NCBI GenBank assembly: GCA_016283575.1
Contig: JAEEND010000007.1
Location: 186,001-250,000, forward strand
Reading direction: 5' to 3'
Origin: Lachnospiraceae bacterium
GTDB lineage: Bacteria > Bacillota > Clostridia > Lachnospirales > Lachnospiraceae
Length of the DNA: 64,000 nt
The notes under the pieces were generated by a model. That model was not told where the DNA came from and made no database searches. It was given only the letters and a program-made list of their open reading frames with translations. Below are positions 8,799-19,641 of the stretch, piece by piece (the stretch's first letter is position 1; each line of letters begins with the position of its first letter). The position numbers and the translations under genes are program-made.

Positions 8799-9293
8799 AT
8801 GAGTGAATCATACATCGAACAGCTTGTGGCTAGAAAGCCCTCTAAGGCAATGCAGGCAGGAAAAATCGCAGCATACGTTGTCTGCGTGGTTGCAGGCCTT
8901 ATCTATTTTGTTTCTTTTAACTGGGCTGCATTAATCGTAGCGGTTCTCGCAGGAGTTCTCGGTTATATGGCTTCTCAGCGCGTTAATATCGAGTACGAAT
9001 ATCTTTATATCGATAAGGAGATCAGCATAGACAGAATCTATAATAAAGAGAAAAGAAAGCATGTTACTTCTTTTCAGGTAGATAAGATGGAAATCATCGC
9101 TCCGGAAAGCTCATACCATCTTGATGATTACAGACGCCGTGAGGTAAAGACTGTTGATTATTCTTCAGGTGAAGAGCATGCAAAGAAATTTGTATTCTAC
9201 TATGAGAACAATCAGAAGATTGTTTTTGAGCCCAATGAAGAAATGATGAAATTAATTAAAAATGTTGCTCCCAGAAAGACATTTTTGGATTGA
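8799..9293 (+). CDS. Two-helix membrane protein, DUF6106-like
   Basis: A 164-residue protein with a short cytoplasmic N-terminus, two closely spaced hydrophobic helices (about 24-58) and a soluble C-terminal half of beta strands (RVNIEYEYLYIDKEIS...ENNQKIVFEPNEEMMKLI). The strand pattern resembles a bacterial PH-like domain, as found in small membrane proteins of Lachnospiraceae; I think it fits the family called DUF6106 but could not check. It is followed by guaB after 67 bases. Function unknown. Confidence 0.65.
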   Translation: MSESYIEQLVARKPSKAMQAGKIAAYVVCVVAGLIYFVSFNWAALIVAVLAGVLGYMASQRVNIEYEYLYIDKEISIDRIYNKEKRKHVTSFQVDKMEIIAPESSYHLDDYRRREVKTVDYSSGEEHAKKFVFYYENNQKIVFEPNEEMMKLIKNVAPRKTFLD

Positions 9294-9315
9294 CATAGCG
9301 GTTCAAGTTTGATAA

Positions 9316-10815
<1,500 letters not shown>

Positions 10816-10820
10816 TCATG

Positions 10821-10849
10821 ACTCCCTCGGGAAACCGGGGGAGTTTGTT
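10821..10849 (+). terminator. guaB terminator
   Basis: ACTCCCTCGG pairs with CCGGGGGAGT around a GAAA tetraloop, followed by TTTGTTG. The hairpin begins five bases after the guaB stop codon. Confidence 0.85.
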
Positions 10850-10931
10850 GTGTAGAGCACTCAACTCGGAATTTCCGCATATTTATGCACTTGGTACCTT
10901 TGGGCAATCTGATTTATGTAAACAAATTTAA

Positions 10932-10960
10932 TTGAAACATTGCTCGTGCTATGTTAATAT
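10932..10960 (+). promoter_or_regulatory. Sigma-A promoter of the GGDEF-EAL gene
   Basis: TTGAAA (10932-10937), 17-base spacer, TAATAT (10955-10960). Because the box itself covers the upstream in-frame TTG, translation cannot sensibly start there, which supports the GTG start at 11022. Confidence 0.7.
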
Positions 10961-11021
10961 AATAAGGAGTTTAGGCTTTGGGGATGGCTTGACTTACTAT
11001 TTTGTTATAGGGAGATATTTT

Positions 11022-13685
11022 GTGGAGAATCTGCATAATATTACTGACAGTTCCCTGTACGGGAACAGCGTTATGCTTGATCGTGTCATCGTGGAAAGAA
11101 TGGCGTTTCGCTTTTGCGAGGTAGTGGGTATTTACGCATACGGCTTGGATTCAAGAGGCGAAATGACAGGCGATGACAAAGATAACAGACGACTCAAGGA
11201 ACTTGTGGGAGAGGAACAGTTAGATGCCATATTCCACAGGGTTACTGACAATGACCTTGAAGTGCAGGCAGTCGAAGATACAAGGGTGCCCAATATTAAG
11301 GTCGCTGCCGTTTCTGAACATATCAATAAAACCCCCATCATCACATGGATCATCTTCGGTGTATTGACCGACGAAGAATATATCAGCATGCCCGGAGCGG
11401 TAGTTCCTGTTGAATTCGAAAAGACCATATCCTACAAGGAATTTTTGGATGCAGTGGACGTAGCCCGTGACATGTCTCATTTGATTCTTTCATCTAAGTT
11501 TTCACTTGCCACAGCTCAGGCAGAAAGCAGAAGAAGCAAAAATGAAGAAGCTGAAACAAGGAATTATTTAAAGCGCGTGGAAGCCATTTCTTCAATCGTA
11601 CAGCTCCTTGACAGCAGTGAAGCAATCGAGATGGTAATGAACGATATCGTAAAGCATATCGGAACCTATCTCGATATTTCCTGTGCGATGATCTGCCGTG
11701 TTAAGCGTGGCTCGGATTTAATGGATATAGCCGCCTCCTGGATAAATCAGGGCGTGGTTCCTTTCTTTGATAAGACCGTGGGTCAGCAGAGACCTCACTT
11801 CATGTACACGGAAAAACCCCTGGTACTTTCCTTTGACTCGGAAATAGAGACAGCGGACCGTGAGCTCATGGATAAGATGGGCATTACGGCTCTTTGCGTT
11901 CTTCCCATTCAGATCGGTAACGGCGTGGCTATGTACGCATGTTTCATGGATTCCGCTCCCGAAAAGAAATGGAAAACGGAAGACATTAAATTCTTATATG
12001 ATGCCATGAGGGTGCTTCAGAGTATTCTTACAAAGAGAATTCAGAAGAATTCCCTGGCAAGCTCCTATGCATCACTGGAAGCAATACTTGATAATGTAGG
12101 CTCCGCTATCTATGTCCGTGATATAGAAACAGGTTCACCCCTATTCTCAAACCGTGTATTAAAGAACACCTTTGCTGCAGAGCTTCAGAACGGAAGCCTC
12201 GATACACTTTTTGACAATGCCATTCCAATCAATGAGGAAAGCGGTATCTATGAAGTGCATCATCTTGAAAAGAATAAGTGGTACGACCTTCACTATACTT
12301 ACATTAACTGGGTGGACGGACGTAAGGTATCGCTTTGCGCAGCTTATGATGTTACGGATAAAAAGAATTATCAGCGCAGGATCGAGCAGCAGGCTTATAC
12401 AGATTTCTTAACGGGACTTTATAACAGAATGTGCTGTGAACGAGATCTTGCAATGCATATCGACTCCGCTACGCATAACAATATGCGCGGTGCCATCCTT
12501 TACCTTGACCTTGATGACTTTAAACATATTAACGATGGTCTGGGTCATCAGTATGGCGATGTGCTTCTTAAAGCTATTTCCCATTCTCTTCAGAGAGTGG
12601 AAGGCATAGAGAATTCCTGTTACCGAATCGGCGGTGACGAATTTATCATCATCATTCCTCCGGAATCCTATGGCAGATTCCGCGAAATCATTCAGGAGAT
12701 AAGAGATATTTTTGCCAAGCCCTGGTACCTTAAGGATGCGGACTATTACTGTACCACCAGTATGGGTATCGTTGAATTCCCTGAATCCGGTGACAGTGTT
12801 CAGGATCTTATCAAAAAGGCCGATATTGCCATGTATGAAGCCAAGAAGAGCGGTAAAAACCGTATGGCGGAATACTCCGAGAATATAGTTTCTTCTTCCA
12901 CGGAACGTCTTGATATGGAAAAGAACATGCGTGACGCCATGGCTGAGGATTATAAGGAATTCGAAGTTTACTACCAGCCCATTGTTGATATCATGAACGG
13001 CGACAAATGTATCGGCGCTGAAGCTCTCATAAGATGGAATTCCGTGGAGCTTGGCTTTATTGCACCCAGTGACTTTATTCCCCTGGCAGAATACCTTGGA
13101 CTTATCAATCCCATCGGTAACTATGTGTTAAAAGAAGCATGTACCACCTGCCGTCACTGGAACGAATCGGGACATCCCGATTACAAAGTAAATGTAAACC
13201 TTTCGGTTGTGCAGTTATTACAGACCGATATTATAGATATTGTAAAAAGAACCATTGAAGAAACCGGCATAAATCCCAGAAACCTTACACTTGAGGTTAC
13301 GGAAAGTCTTGCCATCAACGACATGGAGCGTATGAAGAAGATCCTCGGCGCCTTAAAAGAACTGGGATGTAAACTGGCTCTTGATGATTTCGGAACAGGA
13401 TATTCTTCGCTTAATCATATACGTGAGATTCCTTTTGACGTCATAAAAGTGGACCAGAGTTTCGTACGTGACCTGGCAGAGGATGCTTATTCACAGTCCT
13501 TTATCAAGATGGTGGCTGAACTTGCGGAGACTCTCGGAGTTAATGTCTGTGTTGAAGGTATCGAGACAGAGCGTCAGTTCAAGGCTTTAGACAACATGAA
13601 GGTTAAGATGGTTCAGGGCTTCTTCTTTGACAGACCCATGACCAAGGACAGTTTCGAACAGAAGTATATAGAAGCCAAAGGATGA
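11022..13685 (+). CDS. GAF/PAS-GGDEF-EAL cyclic di-GMP turnover protein
   Basis: Soluble 887-residue protein with no clear membrane segment. GTG at 11022 is preceded by AGGGAG at seven bases. An N-terminal region unlike any domain I know (1-170) leads into a GAF-like domain (about 185-340), a PAS-like domain (SLEAILDNVGSAIYVRD, about 350-450), a GGDEF domain and an EAL domain. The GGDEF motif is intact at 537-541 (YRIGGDEF) and the EAL motif at 667-669 (GAEALIRW), with the metal and catalytic signatures EVTES, DDFGTGYSS and KVDQSF also present. Both synthase and phosphodiesterase sites therefore look competent; which dominates cannot be told. The next gene encodes a DHH phosphoesterase 10 bases downstream, consistent with removal of the pGpG product. 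Confidence 0.9.
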   Translation: MENLHNITDSSLYGNSVMLDRVIVERMAFRFCEVVGIYAYGLDSRGEMTGDDKDNRRLKELVGEEQLDAIFHRVTDNDLEVQAVEDTRVPNIKVAAVSEHINKTPIITWIIFGVLTDEEYISMPGAVVPVEFEKTISYKEFLDAVDVARDMSHLILSSKFSLATAQAESRRSKNEEAETRNYLKRVEAISSIVQLLDSSEAIEMVMNDIVKHIGTYLDISCAMICRVKRGSDLMDIAASWINQGVVPFFDKTVGQQRPHFMYTEKPLVLSFDSEIETADRELMDKMGITALCVLPIQIGNGVAMYACFMDSAPEKKWKTEDIKFLYDAMRVLQSILTKRIQKNSLASSYASLEAILDNVGSAIYVRDIETGSPLFSNRVLKNTFAAELQNGSLDTLFDNAIPINEESGIYEVHHLEKNKWYDLHYTYINWVDGRKVSLCAAYDVTDKKNYQRRIEQQAYTDFLTGLYNRMCCERDLAMHIDSATHNNMRGAILYLDLDDFKHINDGLGHQYGDVLLKAISHSLQRVEGIENSCYRIGGDEFIIIIPPESYGRFREIIQEIRDIFAKPWYLKDADYYCTTSMGIVEFPESGDSVQDLIKKADIAMYEAKKSGKNRMAEYSENIVSSSTERLDMEKNMRDAMAEDYKEFEVYYQPIVDIMNGDKCIGAEALIRWNSVELGFIAPSDFIPLAEYLGLINPIGNYVLKEACTTCRHWNESGHPDYKVNVNLSVVQLLQTDIIDIVKRTIEETGINPRNLTLEVTESLAINDMERMKKILGALKELGCKLALDDFGTGYSSLNHIREIPFDVIKVDQSFVRDLAEDAYSQSFIKMVAELAETLGVNVCVEGIETERQFKALDNMKVKMVQGFFFDRPMTKDSFEQKYIEAKG

Positions 13686-13695
13686 GTGAACCGGC

Positions 13696-14661
13696 ATGAA
13701 GCTTCAGGATTTGCTTAAATACAGGAAAATTACAATACAATGTCATGACAACCCGGATGCGGATTCTATCGGATCCGGGTTTGCTTTGCTCAAATTCTTT
13801 GAATCAAAGGGCATTACCGCGGATCTCATATACGGCGGACGATTTGAGATCACCAAAGTGAGTCTGCGAATGCTGATCGATGAGCTTCAGATCCCGATAG
13901 AATATGTGGGAGTTGAGAGCAGGCATTTTGAAGGATTGCTTCTTACGGTGGATTGTCAGCACGGAGCCGGCAACGTGACCACCATGTTTGCGGATGATTA
14001 TGCCGTGATCGATCATCATGTTCCGGAAGTTTCCCTCCCGAAGCTAAGCAGAGTGGAAGAAAACTGCGGCAGTGCAGGCACTCTTATTTATTTTATGTTA
14101 AAAGAAGCGGGCTATGATATTGAAGGAGACAGAGATCTTCAGACCGCTTTATATTACGGACTTTATTCAGATACCTACCAGTTCAGTGAATCCTACAGTG
14201 ACAGAGATAAGATCCTGCGTGATGAGGCTAAAATTAACCGTACTTTATTCAATCGCCTGAAGCATGCCAATATTTCCCTTACGGATCTTGAAACTGCGGG
14301 TATCGCGCTTCTTCGAAACATCTATAATGAAAGCGGAAGATATTCCGTAATGCAGGCAAATCCCTGCGACCCTAATCTTCTGGGGCTTCTTGCGGATTTT
14401 CTTTTGCAGGTGGATGTGGTGGACTTCTGCGTGTGCTATAACACACTGGAGGATGGCTTTAAATTCTCGGTGAGATCTTCGGTGAAAGAGGTACGCGCCG
14501 ACGCTCTTTGCGAGTTTTTGACCAAGGAAATAGGCACAGGCGGCGGCAGACGGGATAAAGCAGGTGGTTTTATATCAAAGAAGCTCTATGAAGCAAATTA
14601 CGGAACCATGAATTCGGAAGCTTATTTTAGTGAAAAAATCAATGATTTTTTGAAACTGTGA
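13696..14661 (+). CDS. DHH/DHHA1 phosphoesterase, NrnA-like
   Basis: Cytoplasmic Mn-dependent phosphoesterase of 321 residues. The DHH domain shows HDNPDADSIGS near residue 18, the metal-binding DCQHG segment and the eponymous DHH in AVIDHHVPE (about 109-111). The C-terminal DHHA1 part carries the substrate-binding GTGGGRRDKAGGF, a slightly unusual version of the family's GGGH loop, with Arg in place of His. Relatives hydrolyse short oligoribonucleotides, pGpG or pAp. Placement directly behind a GGDEF-EAL gene makes a pGpG-clearing role attractive, but that is inference. The glnS promoter lies inside the last bases of this gene. Confidence 0.82.
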   Translation: MKLQDLLKYRKITIQCHDNPDADSIGSGFALLKFFESKGITADLIYGGRFEITKVSLRMLIDELQIPIEYVGVESRHFEGLLLTVDCQHGAGNVTTMFADDYAVIDHHVPEVSLPKLSRVEENCGSAGTLIYFMLKEAGYDIEGDRDLQTALYYGLYSDTYQFSESYSDRDKILRDEAKINRTLFNRLKHANISLTDLETAGIALLRNIYNESGRYSVMQANPCDPNLLGLLADFLLQVDVVDFCVCYNTLEDGFKFSVRSSVKEVRADALCEFLTKEIGTGGGRRDKAGGFISKKLYEANYGTMNSEAYFSEKINDFLKL

Positions 14662-14678
14662 CGATTCTATGCTATAAT
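14650..14678 (+). promoter_or_regulatory. Near-consensus glnS promoter inside the end of the DHH gene
   Basis: TTGAAA (14650-14655), 17-base spacer, perfect TATAAT (14673-14678). It begins within the last codons of the preceding gene and gives a leader of about 28 bases before the glnS ATG. Confidence 0.8.
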
Positions 14679-14712
14679 AAGCCGCAAGATTTTTTAAAAA
14701 GGAATATTTATC

Positions 14713-16395
14713 ATGAGTGACGAAGAAAGAGTATCGAAAAATTTTATCGAAGCAGAAATAGATAAGGATTTAAGCGAAGGTGTTTATGACACCGTTCACA
14801 CAAGATTTCCCCCCGAACCCAACGGATATCTTCATATCGGACATGCAAAGAGTATTATCTTAAATTACGGACTTGCCAAGAAATACGGCGGAAAGTTCAA
14901 CATGCGTTTTGATGATACAAATCCCACAAAAGAAAAAACTGAATTTGTGGAAGCCATCAAGAAGGATATCGCATGGCTCGGAGCAGATTGGGAAGACAGA
15001 CTTTTCTTTGCATCGGATTATTTTGATGCAATGTATGAAGGCGCAGTTAAATTAATCAAAAAGGGTAAGGCCTATGTATCGGACCTTACAGCCGATGAGA
15101 TCAGAGAATACAGAGGAACCCTTACAGAGCCCGGTAAAAAGGATCCCGGTTCCGACAGAACAATAGAAGAAAACCTTCAGCTTTTTGAAGAAATGAAGGC
15201 AGGTAAATATCCCGACGGAAGCAAGGTATTAAGAGCTCGTATCGATATGGCATCTCCCAACATGAACATGAGAGATCCCGTTATTTACAGAGTTGCCCAC
15301 ATGACTCATCACAATACCGGCGACAAGTGGTGCATCTATCCCATGTACGACTTTGCACATCCCATCGAGGATGCCATCGAAGGTATTACCCATTCGATCT
15401 GTACCCTTGAATTTGAGGATCACAGACCCTTATATGACTGGGTGGTAAAAGAACTTGAATACAAAATGCCTCCCCGTCAGATCGAATTTGCCAAGATGTA
15501 TCTTAAGAATGTGGTAACAGGTAAGAGATACATTAAGAAACTTGTAGAAACAGGCGTTGTGGACGGCTGGGACGACCCCAGACTTGTTTCCATAGCAGCT
15601 TTAAGAAGAAGAGGATTCACACCCGAATCCATCAGAAAATTCGTGGAAATGAGCGGTGTATCAAAGGCTAATTCCATTGCGGATTATGCAGCCCTTGAAT
15701 ATTGCATAAGAGAAGACTTAAAGCCTTCCGTTTCACGTATGATGGCAATATTGGATCCTATTAAGCTTGTTATCGATAACTATCCCGAAGGACAGGTTGA
15801 AATGCTTAAAGCAGCCAACAACCTTGAAAATCCCGAACTTGGAGAGAGAGAGATCCCCTTCGGTCGTGAACTTTACATCGAGCGCGAAGACTTTATGGAA
15901 GAGCCTGTAAAGAAATATTTCAGACTGTTCCCCGGCAACGAAGTGCGTCTTATGTATGCATATTTCGTAACTGCCACAAGCTTTGAAAAAGATGAAAATG
16001 GTAACATTACTGTGGTACACTGTACTTATGATCCCGAAACCCGTGGCGGAGACAGCCCCGACGGAAGAAAAGTAAAGGGTACAATCCACTGGGTTAACGC
16101 ATCCACAGCAGTTCCCGTGGAAGTAAGACTCTACGAAAACATCATCGATGAAGAAAAGGCCGATGCGGCAGGCTCCACCTATGATGAAAACGGAGATTTA
16201 TATTTAAACGAAAATTCACTTATTAAGTGTCAGGCCTTTGTTGAACCTGCATTAAAGGATGCAAAGCCCTTTGACAGATTCCAGTTTGTAAGAAGCGGTT
16301 TCTTCTGTGTTGATTGCAAAGATTCCAAAGAAGGCGCTCCCGTATTTAACAGGATTGTCTCACTTAAGAGTTCTTTTGTATTGCCCAAGGCATAA
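14713..16395 (+). CDS. glnS: Glutaminyl-tRNA synthetase
   Basis: Class I synthetase charging tRNA-Gln, 560 residues, cytoplasmic. The HIGH signature is [15 protein letters not shown] (about residues 33-47). The second signature is degenerate, [12 protein letters not shown] in place of the KMSKS-like loop, a form I believe is common in clostridial Gln[19 protein letters not shown] and the beta-barrel anticodon-binding C-terminal half are present, with the family's full length. Presence of GlnRS suggests that at least part of Gln-tRNA formation is direct and not only by the GatCAB route. Confidence 0.95.
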   Translation: MSDEERVSKNFIEAEIDKDLSEGVYDTVHTRFPPEPNGYLHIGHAKSIILNYGLAKKYGGKFNMRFDDTNPTKEKTEFVEAIKKDIAWLGADWEDRLFFASDYFDAMYEGAVKLIKKGKAYVSDLTADEIREYRGTLTEPGKKDPGSDRTIEENLQLFEEMKAGKYPDGSKVLRARIDMASPNMNMRDPVIYRVAHMTHHNTGDKWCIYPMYDFAHPIEDAIEGITHSICTLEFEDHRPLYDWVVKELEYKMPPRQIEFAKMYLKNVVTGKRYIKKLVETGVVDGWDDPRLVSIAALRRRGFTPESIRKFVEMSGVSKANSIADYAALEYCIREDLKPSVSRMMAILDPIKLVIDNYPEGQVEMLKAANNLENPELGEREIPFGRELYIEREDFMEEPVKKYFRLFPGNEVRLMYAYFVTATSFEKDENGNITVVHCTYDPETRGGDSPDGRKVKGTIHWVNASTAVPVEVRLYENIIDEEKADAAGSTYDENGDLYLNENSLIKCQAFVEPALKDAKPFDRFQFVRSGFFCVDCKDSKEGAPVFNRIVSLKSSFVLPKA

Positions 16396-16411
16396 TAAAT
16401 AGGAGGATAAA

Positions 16412-17242
16412 ATGGGAGAAGGATTATTATCAGGTCTTGAATCCTTTGGACTTGGCGGTTTGGAAGGAATGAGCCTCTTTGAAGAAGAAAAGAAAGCTGA
16501 AGAAAAGAAGGAAGCTCATGTAGTGACCGAAATGGATTTTCTTCTGGAAAAGTCAGAGAAATGTCCTTTATGTGATGCTGCATTCAAAACTCTCGCAGTT
16601 AAGGGCGGCAAGGCCAAGCTTCTTGGTACCGACATGGATTTCAGACCCAAGTATGAAGGTGTTGATGTTGTAAAATATGACGTTATCATGTGCCCCGTTT
16701 GTGGATATACTGCTCTTTCACGTTATTTCCCTCATCTCCTTCAGAGCCAGGGAAAGAAGATTAGAGAGAAGATCAGTCCCACTTTTAAGGGACAGGCAAA
16801 GCTTCCTGAAAAATATAACTATGACGAAGCTATAGACAGATACAAGATGGCTCTTGTAAATGCCATCGTAAAAGAAGCAAAGCCCAGTGAGAAGGCTTAT
16901 ATCTGCTTAAAGTCTTCATGGCTGCTTCGCTCCAAGGCTGAAGAACTTGGAGAAGGCCATGCAGATTATGCAAAGACCAAGGCTATGGAAGCAGAGTATA
17001 CCAAGAATGCCTATGAAGGATTTGTGACGGCTGTTTCAAAAGAAAACTTCCCTATGTGCGGAATGGACGAAATGACCGTAAACCTTCTTATCGGCGTCCT
17101 CGCCTTTAAGACTGACCACTTCGATGTGGCATCCAAGATGATCGCAACCATCTTACAGGCCAACTCAGCAAATCCCCGTTTAAAGGATAAGGCTCGTGAC
17201 CTTAAGGAAGAAGTGCTTAATAAATTAAAAGCCAAGGGTTGA
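16412..17242 (+). CDS. DUF2225-family zinc-site protein
   Basis: A 276-residue cytoplasmic protein. It begins with a low-complexity acidic segment rich in Glu/Lys (about 20-35), then two Cys pairs, KCPLCDAAF and MCPVCGYTAL, separated by about 45 residues, that should bind a zinc ion. The rest is helical (KMALVNAIVKEAKPSEKAYICLKSSWLLRSKAEEL), resembling tetratricopeptide-like helices. This arrangement matches DUF2225 proteins of Firmicutes, whose function is unknown. AGGAGG precedes the ATG at an ideal distance, 16 bases after glnS, so the two are probably cotranscribed. Confidence 0.75.
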   Translation: MGEGLLSGLESFGLGGLEGMSLFEEEKKAEEKKEAHVVTEMDFLLEKSEKCPLCDAAFKTLAVKGGKAKLLGTDMDFRPKYEGVDVVKYDVIMCPVCGYTALSRYFPHLLQSQGKKIREKISPTFKGQAKLPEKYNYDEAIDRYKMALVNAIVKEAKPSEKAYICLKSSWLLRSKAEELGEGHADYAKTKAMEAEYTKNAYEGFVTAVSKENFPMCGMDEMTVNLLIGVLAFKTDHFDVASKMIATILQANSANPRLKDKARDLKEEVLNKLKAKG

Positions 17243-17295
17243 TTTTTTATCGATTAAGCCATTGTTTTTTTTGAAAAACTGATTTAAAGTTACAG

Positions 17296-17397
17296 TATAA
17301 GGTCTATATGACTGACGGAAGTGGAATTGACCACAGGGAGTATAGATGAATTAATGCCGACCGTCTGGGCGATAAAGCTCAGACCGTCGGTTTTTTT
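17296..17397 (+). ncRNA. ZTP (pfl) riboswitch with terminator, controlling purO-purH
   Basis: The leader contains ACTGACGG, a GTGG..CCAC hairpin followed by AGGGAG, and the conserved distal element ending CTGGGC (17364-17370), the order seen in ZTP/pfl riboswitches. The 3' part overlaps a long terminator hairpin, CCGACCGTCTGGGC (17357-17370) with GCTCAGACCGTCGG (17377-17390), followed by seven Ts. ZTP or ZMP binding should favour read-through. The downstream genes consume AICAR (ZMP) and 10-formyl-THF, as expected for this riboswitch. A plausible promoter is TTGAAA at 17271 with TATAAG at 17296. Confidence 0.85.
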
Positions 17398-17460
17398 GTT
17401 TCTTGCTTTACAGTACAGATGTGACGAGCTTTATTCTTCTTTAAAAAGAAAGGAAAACGC

Positions 17461-18177
17461 ATGAAAACATTTGAATTATCCAAACTTTTAAGTGAAAACG
17501 CCTATCCCGGACGTGGAATCGTTATCGGCAGAAGCGAAGACGGAAAGAAAGCAGTTATCGCTTATTTCATCATGGGTCGCTCTGTAAATTCACGTAACAG
17601 AGTATTTGTGGAAGAAGGAGAAGGTATCCGTACAGAAGCTTTCGATCCTTCCAAGATGTCAGATCCGAGCCTTATTATCTATTCCCCGGTACGTGTTCTC
17701 GGTAGTAAGACCATCGTAACCAACGGCGATCAGACTGATACTGTATATGACGGTTTAAAGAAGGGCTTAAGCTTTGATGTGGCTTTAAGACAGAGAGAAT
17801 TCGAGCCCGATGGCCCCAACTTCACACCCAGAATTTCCGGAATCCTTCACTTTGAAAACAAGGATTTCTCATATGAAATGAATATATTAAAGAGCAACAA
17901 CGGAGATGGTTCTTCCTGCAACCGTTACAATTTCTTTTACGAAAAGCCCAAGGCAGGCGAAGGAAGATTTATCCATACCTATATGCATGATGAAAATCCC
18001 CTTCCCAGCTTTGAAGGAGAGCCCGAAGTTGTAACAGTTTCCGGTAATATCGATGAATTCACGGATCTTGTATGGAACAGCTTAAATGAAGAAAACAAGG
18101 TTTCTTTATTCGTAAGAACCGTTGAGCTTGAGACCGGCAAGACAGAAACAAGAATCGTAAATAAGAACGTTAAATAG
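17461..18177 (+). CDS. purO: IMP cyclohydrolase, PurO type
   Basis: Catalyses the last step of IMP synthesis, closing FAICAR to IMP. The 238-residue protein is unrelated to the N-terminal half of bifunctional PurH and instead resembles the archaeal-style IMP cyclohydrolase: YPGRGIVIGRSEDGKKAVIAY, then GRSVNSRNRVF near residues 38-48 and SDPSLIIYSPVR. It is followed after 20 bases by the stand-alone transformylase, so the two complete the reaction pair that PurH usually does alone. The ZTP riboswitch immediately upstream supports the pathway assignment. Confidence 0.88.
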   Translation: MKTFELSKLLSENAYPGRGIVIGRSEDGKKAVIAYFIMGRSVNSRNRVFVEEGEGIRTEAFDPSKMSDPSLIIYSPVRVLGSKTIVTNGDQTDTVYDGLKKGLSFDVALRQREFEPDGPNFTPRISGILHFENKDFSYEMNILKSNNGDGSSCNRYNFFYEKPKAGEGRFIHTYMHDENPLPSFEGEPEVVTVSGNIDEFTDLVWNSLNEENKVSLFVRTVELETGKTETRIVNKNVK

Positions 18178-18197
18178 TATAGAGGAGACAAGCAGTT

Positions 18198-19376
18198 ATG
18201 AGCGAAATTCAGTTAAAATACGGATGTAATCCCAATCAGAAGCCTTCAAGGATCTTTATGGAAGACGGAACAGAGCTTCCCGTTACAGTATTAAACGGTC
18301 GCCCCGGTTATATCAACTTCCTGGATGCCTTTAACGGCTGGCAGCTTGTAAAGGAGTTAAAAGAAGCTACAGGCCTTCCCGCAGCTACTTCTTTTAAGCA
18401 TGTATCACCTGCAGGTGCGGCAGTCGGCCTGCCTTTGGATGAGACCCTTGCAAAGATCTACTGGGTTGATGACCTTGGCGAATTAACACCCCTTGCCAGC
18501 GCTTATGCAAGAGCAAGAGGCGCGGACAGAATGTCTTCTTTTGGCGACTTTATCGCACTTTCCGATGAATGTGATGCCTGCACTGCAAAGCTTATTAAGA
18601 GAGAAGTATCCGACGGTGTAATCGCTCCCGGATTTACTGACGAAGCTTTGGAAATCCTTAAGCAGAAAAAGAATGGTAACTACAACGTGATTAAGATCGA
18701 TAAGGATTATAAGCCTGCCGAGATCGAAAGAAAGACCGTTTACGGCGTATGCTTCGAACAGGGAAGAAACGAACTTAACATTGACGAGGATCTTTTCTCC
18801 AATATCGTGACCAAGAATAAGAACCTTCCCAAGGAAGCACTTATCGATATGAAGATCGCAATGATCACTCTTAAATATACACAGTCCAATTCCGTATGTT
18901 ACGTAAAGGGCGGCCAGGCCATCGGTATCGGCGCAGGACAGCAGTCAAGAATTCATTGTACACGTCTTGCAGGCCAGAAGGCTGATAACTGGTTCTTACG
19001 TCAGTGCCCCAAGGTTATGAATCTTCCTTTTGCAGATGGCCTTGGACGTGCCGACAGAGATAATACCATTGATGTTTACATCGGTGATGAATACGAAGAT
19101 GTATTAAAAGAAGGTACATGGCAGAAGTTATTTAAGACTAAACCCGAAGTCTTCACAAGAGAGGAAAAGAAGGAATGGCTTAAGAAGAATACTGATGTTA
19201 CCATCGGTTCCGACGCATTCTTCCCCTTCTCCGATAACATCGAGAGAGCATATAAGAGCGGTGTTAAATATATTGCCGAGCCCGGCGGTTCAGTAAGAGA
19301 TGATGCGGTTATCGAGTGCTGCGATAAGTACGATATGGTAATGGCATTCACCGGAATCAGATTGTTCCATCACTAA
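18198..19376 (+). CDS. purH: Stand-alone AICAR transformylase (PurH C-terminal type)
   Basis: Formylates AICAR with 10-formyl-THF to give FAICAR. At 392 residues it corresponds to the transformylase domain only; the MGS-like cyclohydrolase domain is absent, that job being done by purO upstream. Landmarks are [11 protein letters not shown] at the N-terminus, [13 protein letters not shown], and [11 protein letters not shown] with the Lys-His pair needed for catalysis. The C-terminal [15 protein letters not shown] and [12 protein letters not shown] motifs are also intact. A two-hairpin repeat begins five bases after the stop codon. Confidence 0.92.
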   Translation: MSEIQLKYGCNPNQKPSRIFMEDGTELPVTVLNGRPGYINFLDAFNGWQLVKELKEATGLPAATSFKHVSPAGAAVGLPLDETLAKIYWVDDLGELTPLASAYARARGADRMSSFGDFIALSDECDACTAKLIKREVSDGVIAPGFTDEALEILKQKKNGNYNVIKIDKDYKPAEIERKTVYGVCFEQGRNELNIDEDLFSNIVTKNKNLPKEALIDMKIAMITLKYTQSNSVCYVKGGQAIGIGAGQQSRIHCTRLAGQKADNWFLRQCPKVMNLPFADGLGRADRDNTIDVYIGDEYEDVLKEGTWQKLFKTKPEVFTREEKKEWLKKNTDVTIGSDAFFPFSDNIERAYKSGVKYIAEPGGSVRDDAVIECCDKYDMVMAFTGIRLFHH

Positions 19377-19380
19377 GCAT

Positions 19381-19439
19381 GAATAATCCCGGCGGGATTA
19401 TTCGTGCGACCGATAATCAATCGCACTGCGATTGATTAT
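19381..19439 (+). repeat. Two-hairpin 3' module, copy 1
   Basis: Hairpin 1: GAATAATCCC / GGGATTATTC, a perfect 10-bp stem. Linker carries GCGACCGATAAT (19406-19417). Hairpin 2: ATAATCAATCGC / GCGATTGATTAT, a perfect 12-bp stem around ACT. It starts five bases after the purH stop codon. The same linker and architecture recur elsewhere in the window with different stem sequences. Confidence 0.9.
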
Positions 19440-19454
19440 AATCCTATATGCATA

Positions 19455-19486
19455 AAAAACAGCGGTTTTTTGACCGCTGTTTTTTA
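19455..19486. terminator. Bidirectional terminator between convergent genes
   Basis: An ACAGCGGT/ACCGCTGT stem flanked by A6 and T6 runs, suitable for both purH on the plus strand and the coiled-coil gene on the minus strand. Confidence 0.85.
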
Positions 19487-19539
19487 ATGGGAAAAAGTAT
19501 GGGGAGGGTTATTATGAAAAAAGTTTACTGTCGTGGATT

Positions 19540-19641
19540 ATAATAAATTGCTTCGCGATTTATTATCGGTCGCTTTGCTCTATAATAAACCGCTGTCGCG
19601 TTTTATTATCGGTCGCATAAATAATCCTCTTGGGATTATTT
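19540..19641 (-). repeat. Two-hairpin 3' module, copy 2, with an extra half-copy
   Basis: Read on the minus strand, it follows the stop codon of the coiled-coil gene. First comes a hairpin of AAATAATCC / GGATTATTT, then GCGACCGATAAT and a hairpin of about 12 bp (19582-19609), then a second GCGACCGATAAT with a further 12-bp hairpin (19540-19566). It is arranged as an inverted copy of the module at 19381, the terminator lying between them. Confidence 0.88.

Noticed and set aside
10932..11021. Upstream TTG start for the GGDEF-EAL gene
   Set aside because: The TTG is inside a perfect-spacing -35 box; a GTG with a good ribosome site is at 11022.
19381..19641. CRISPR array
   Set aside because: Units are palindromic hairpins with differing stems and no regular spacer; there are no cas genes.
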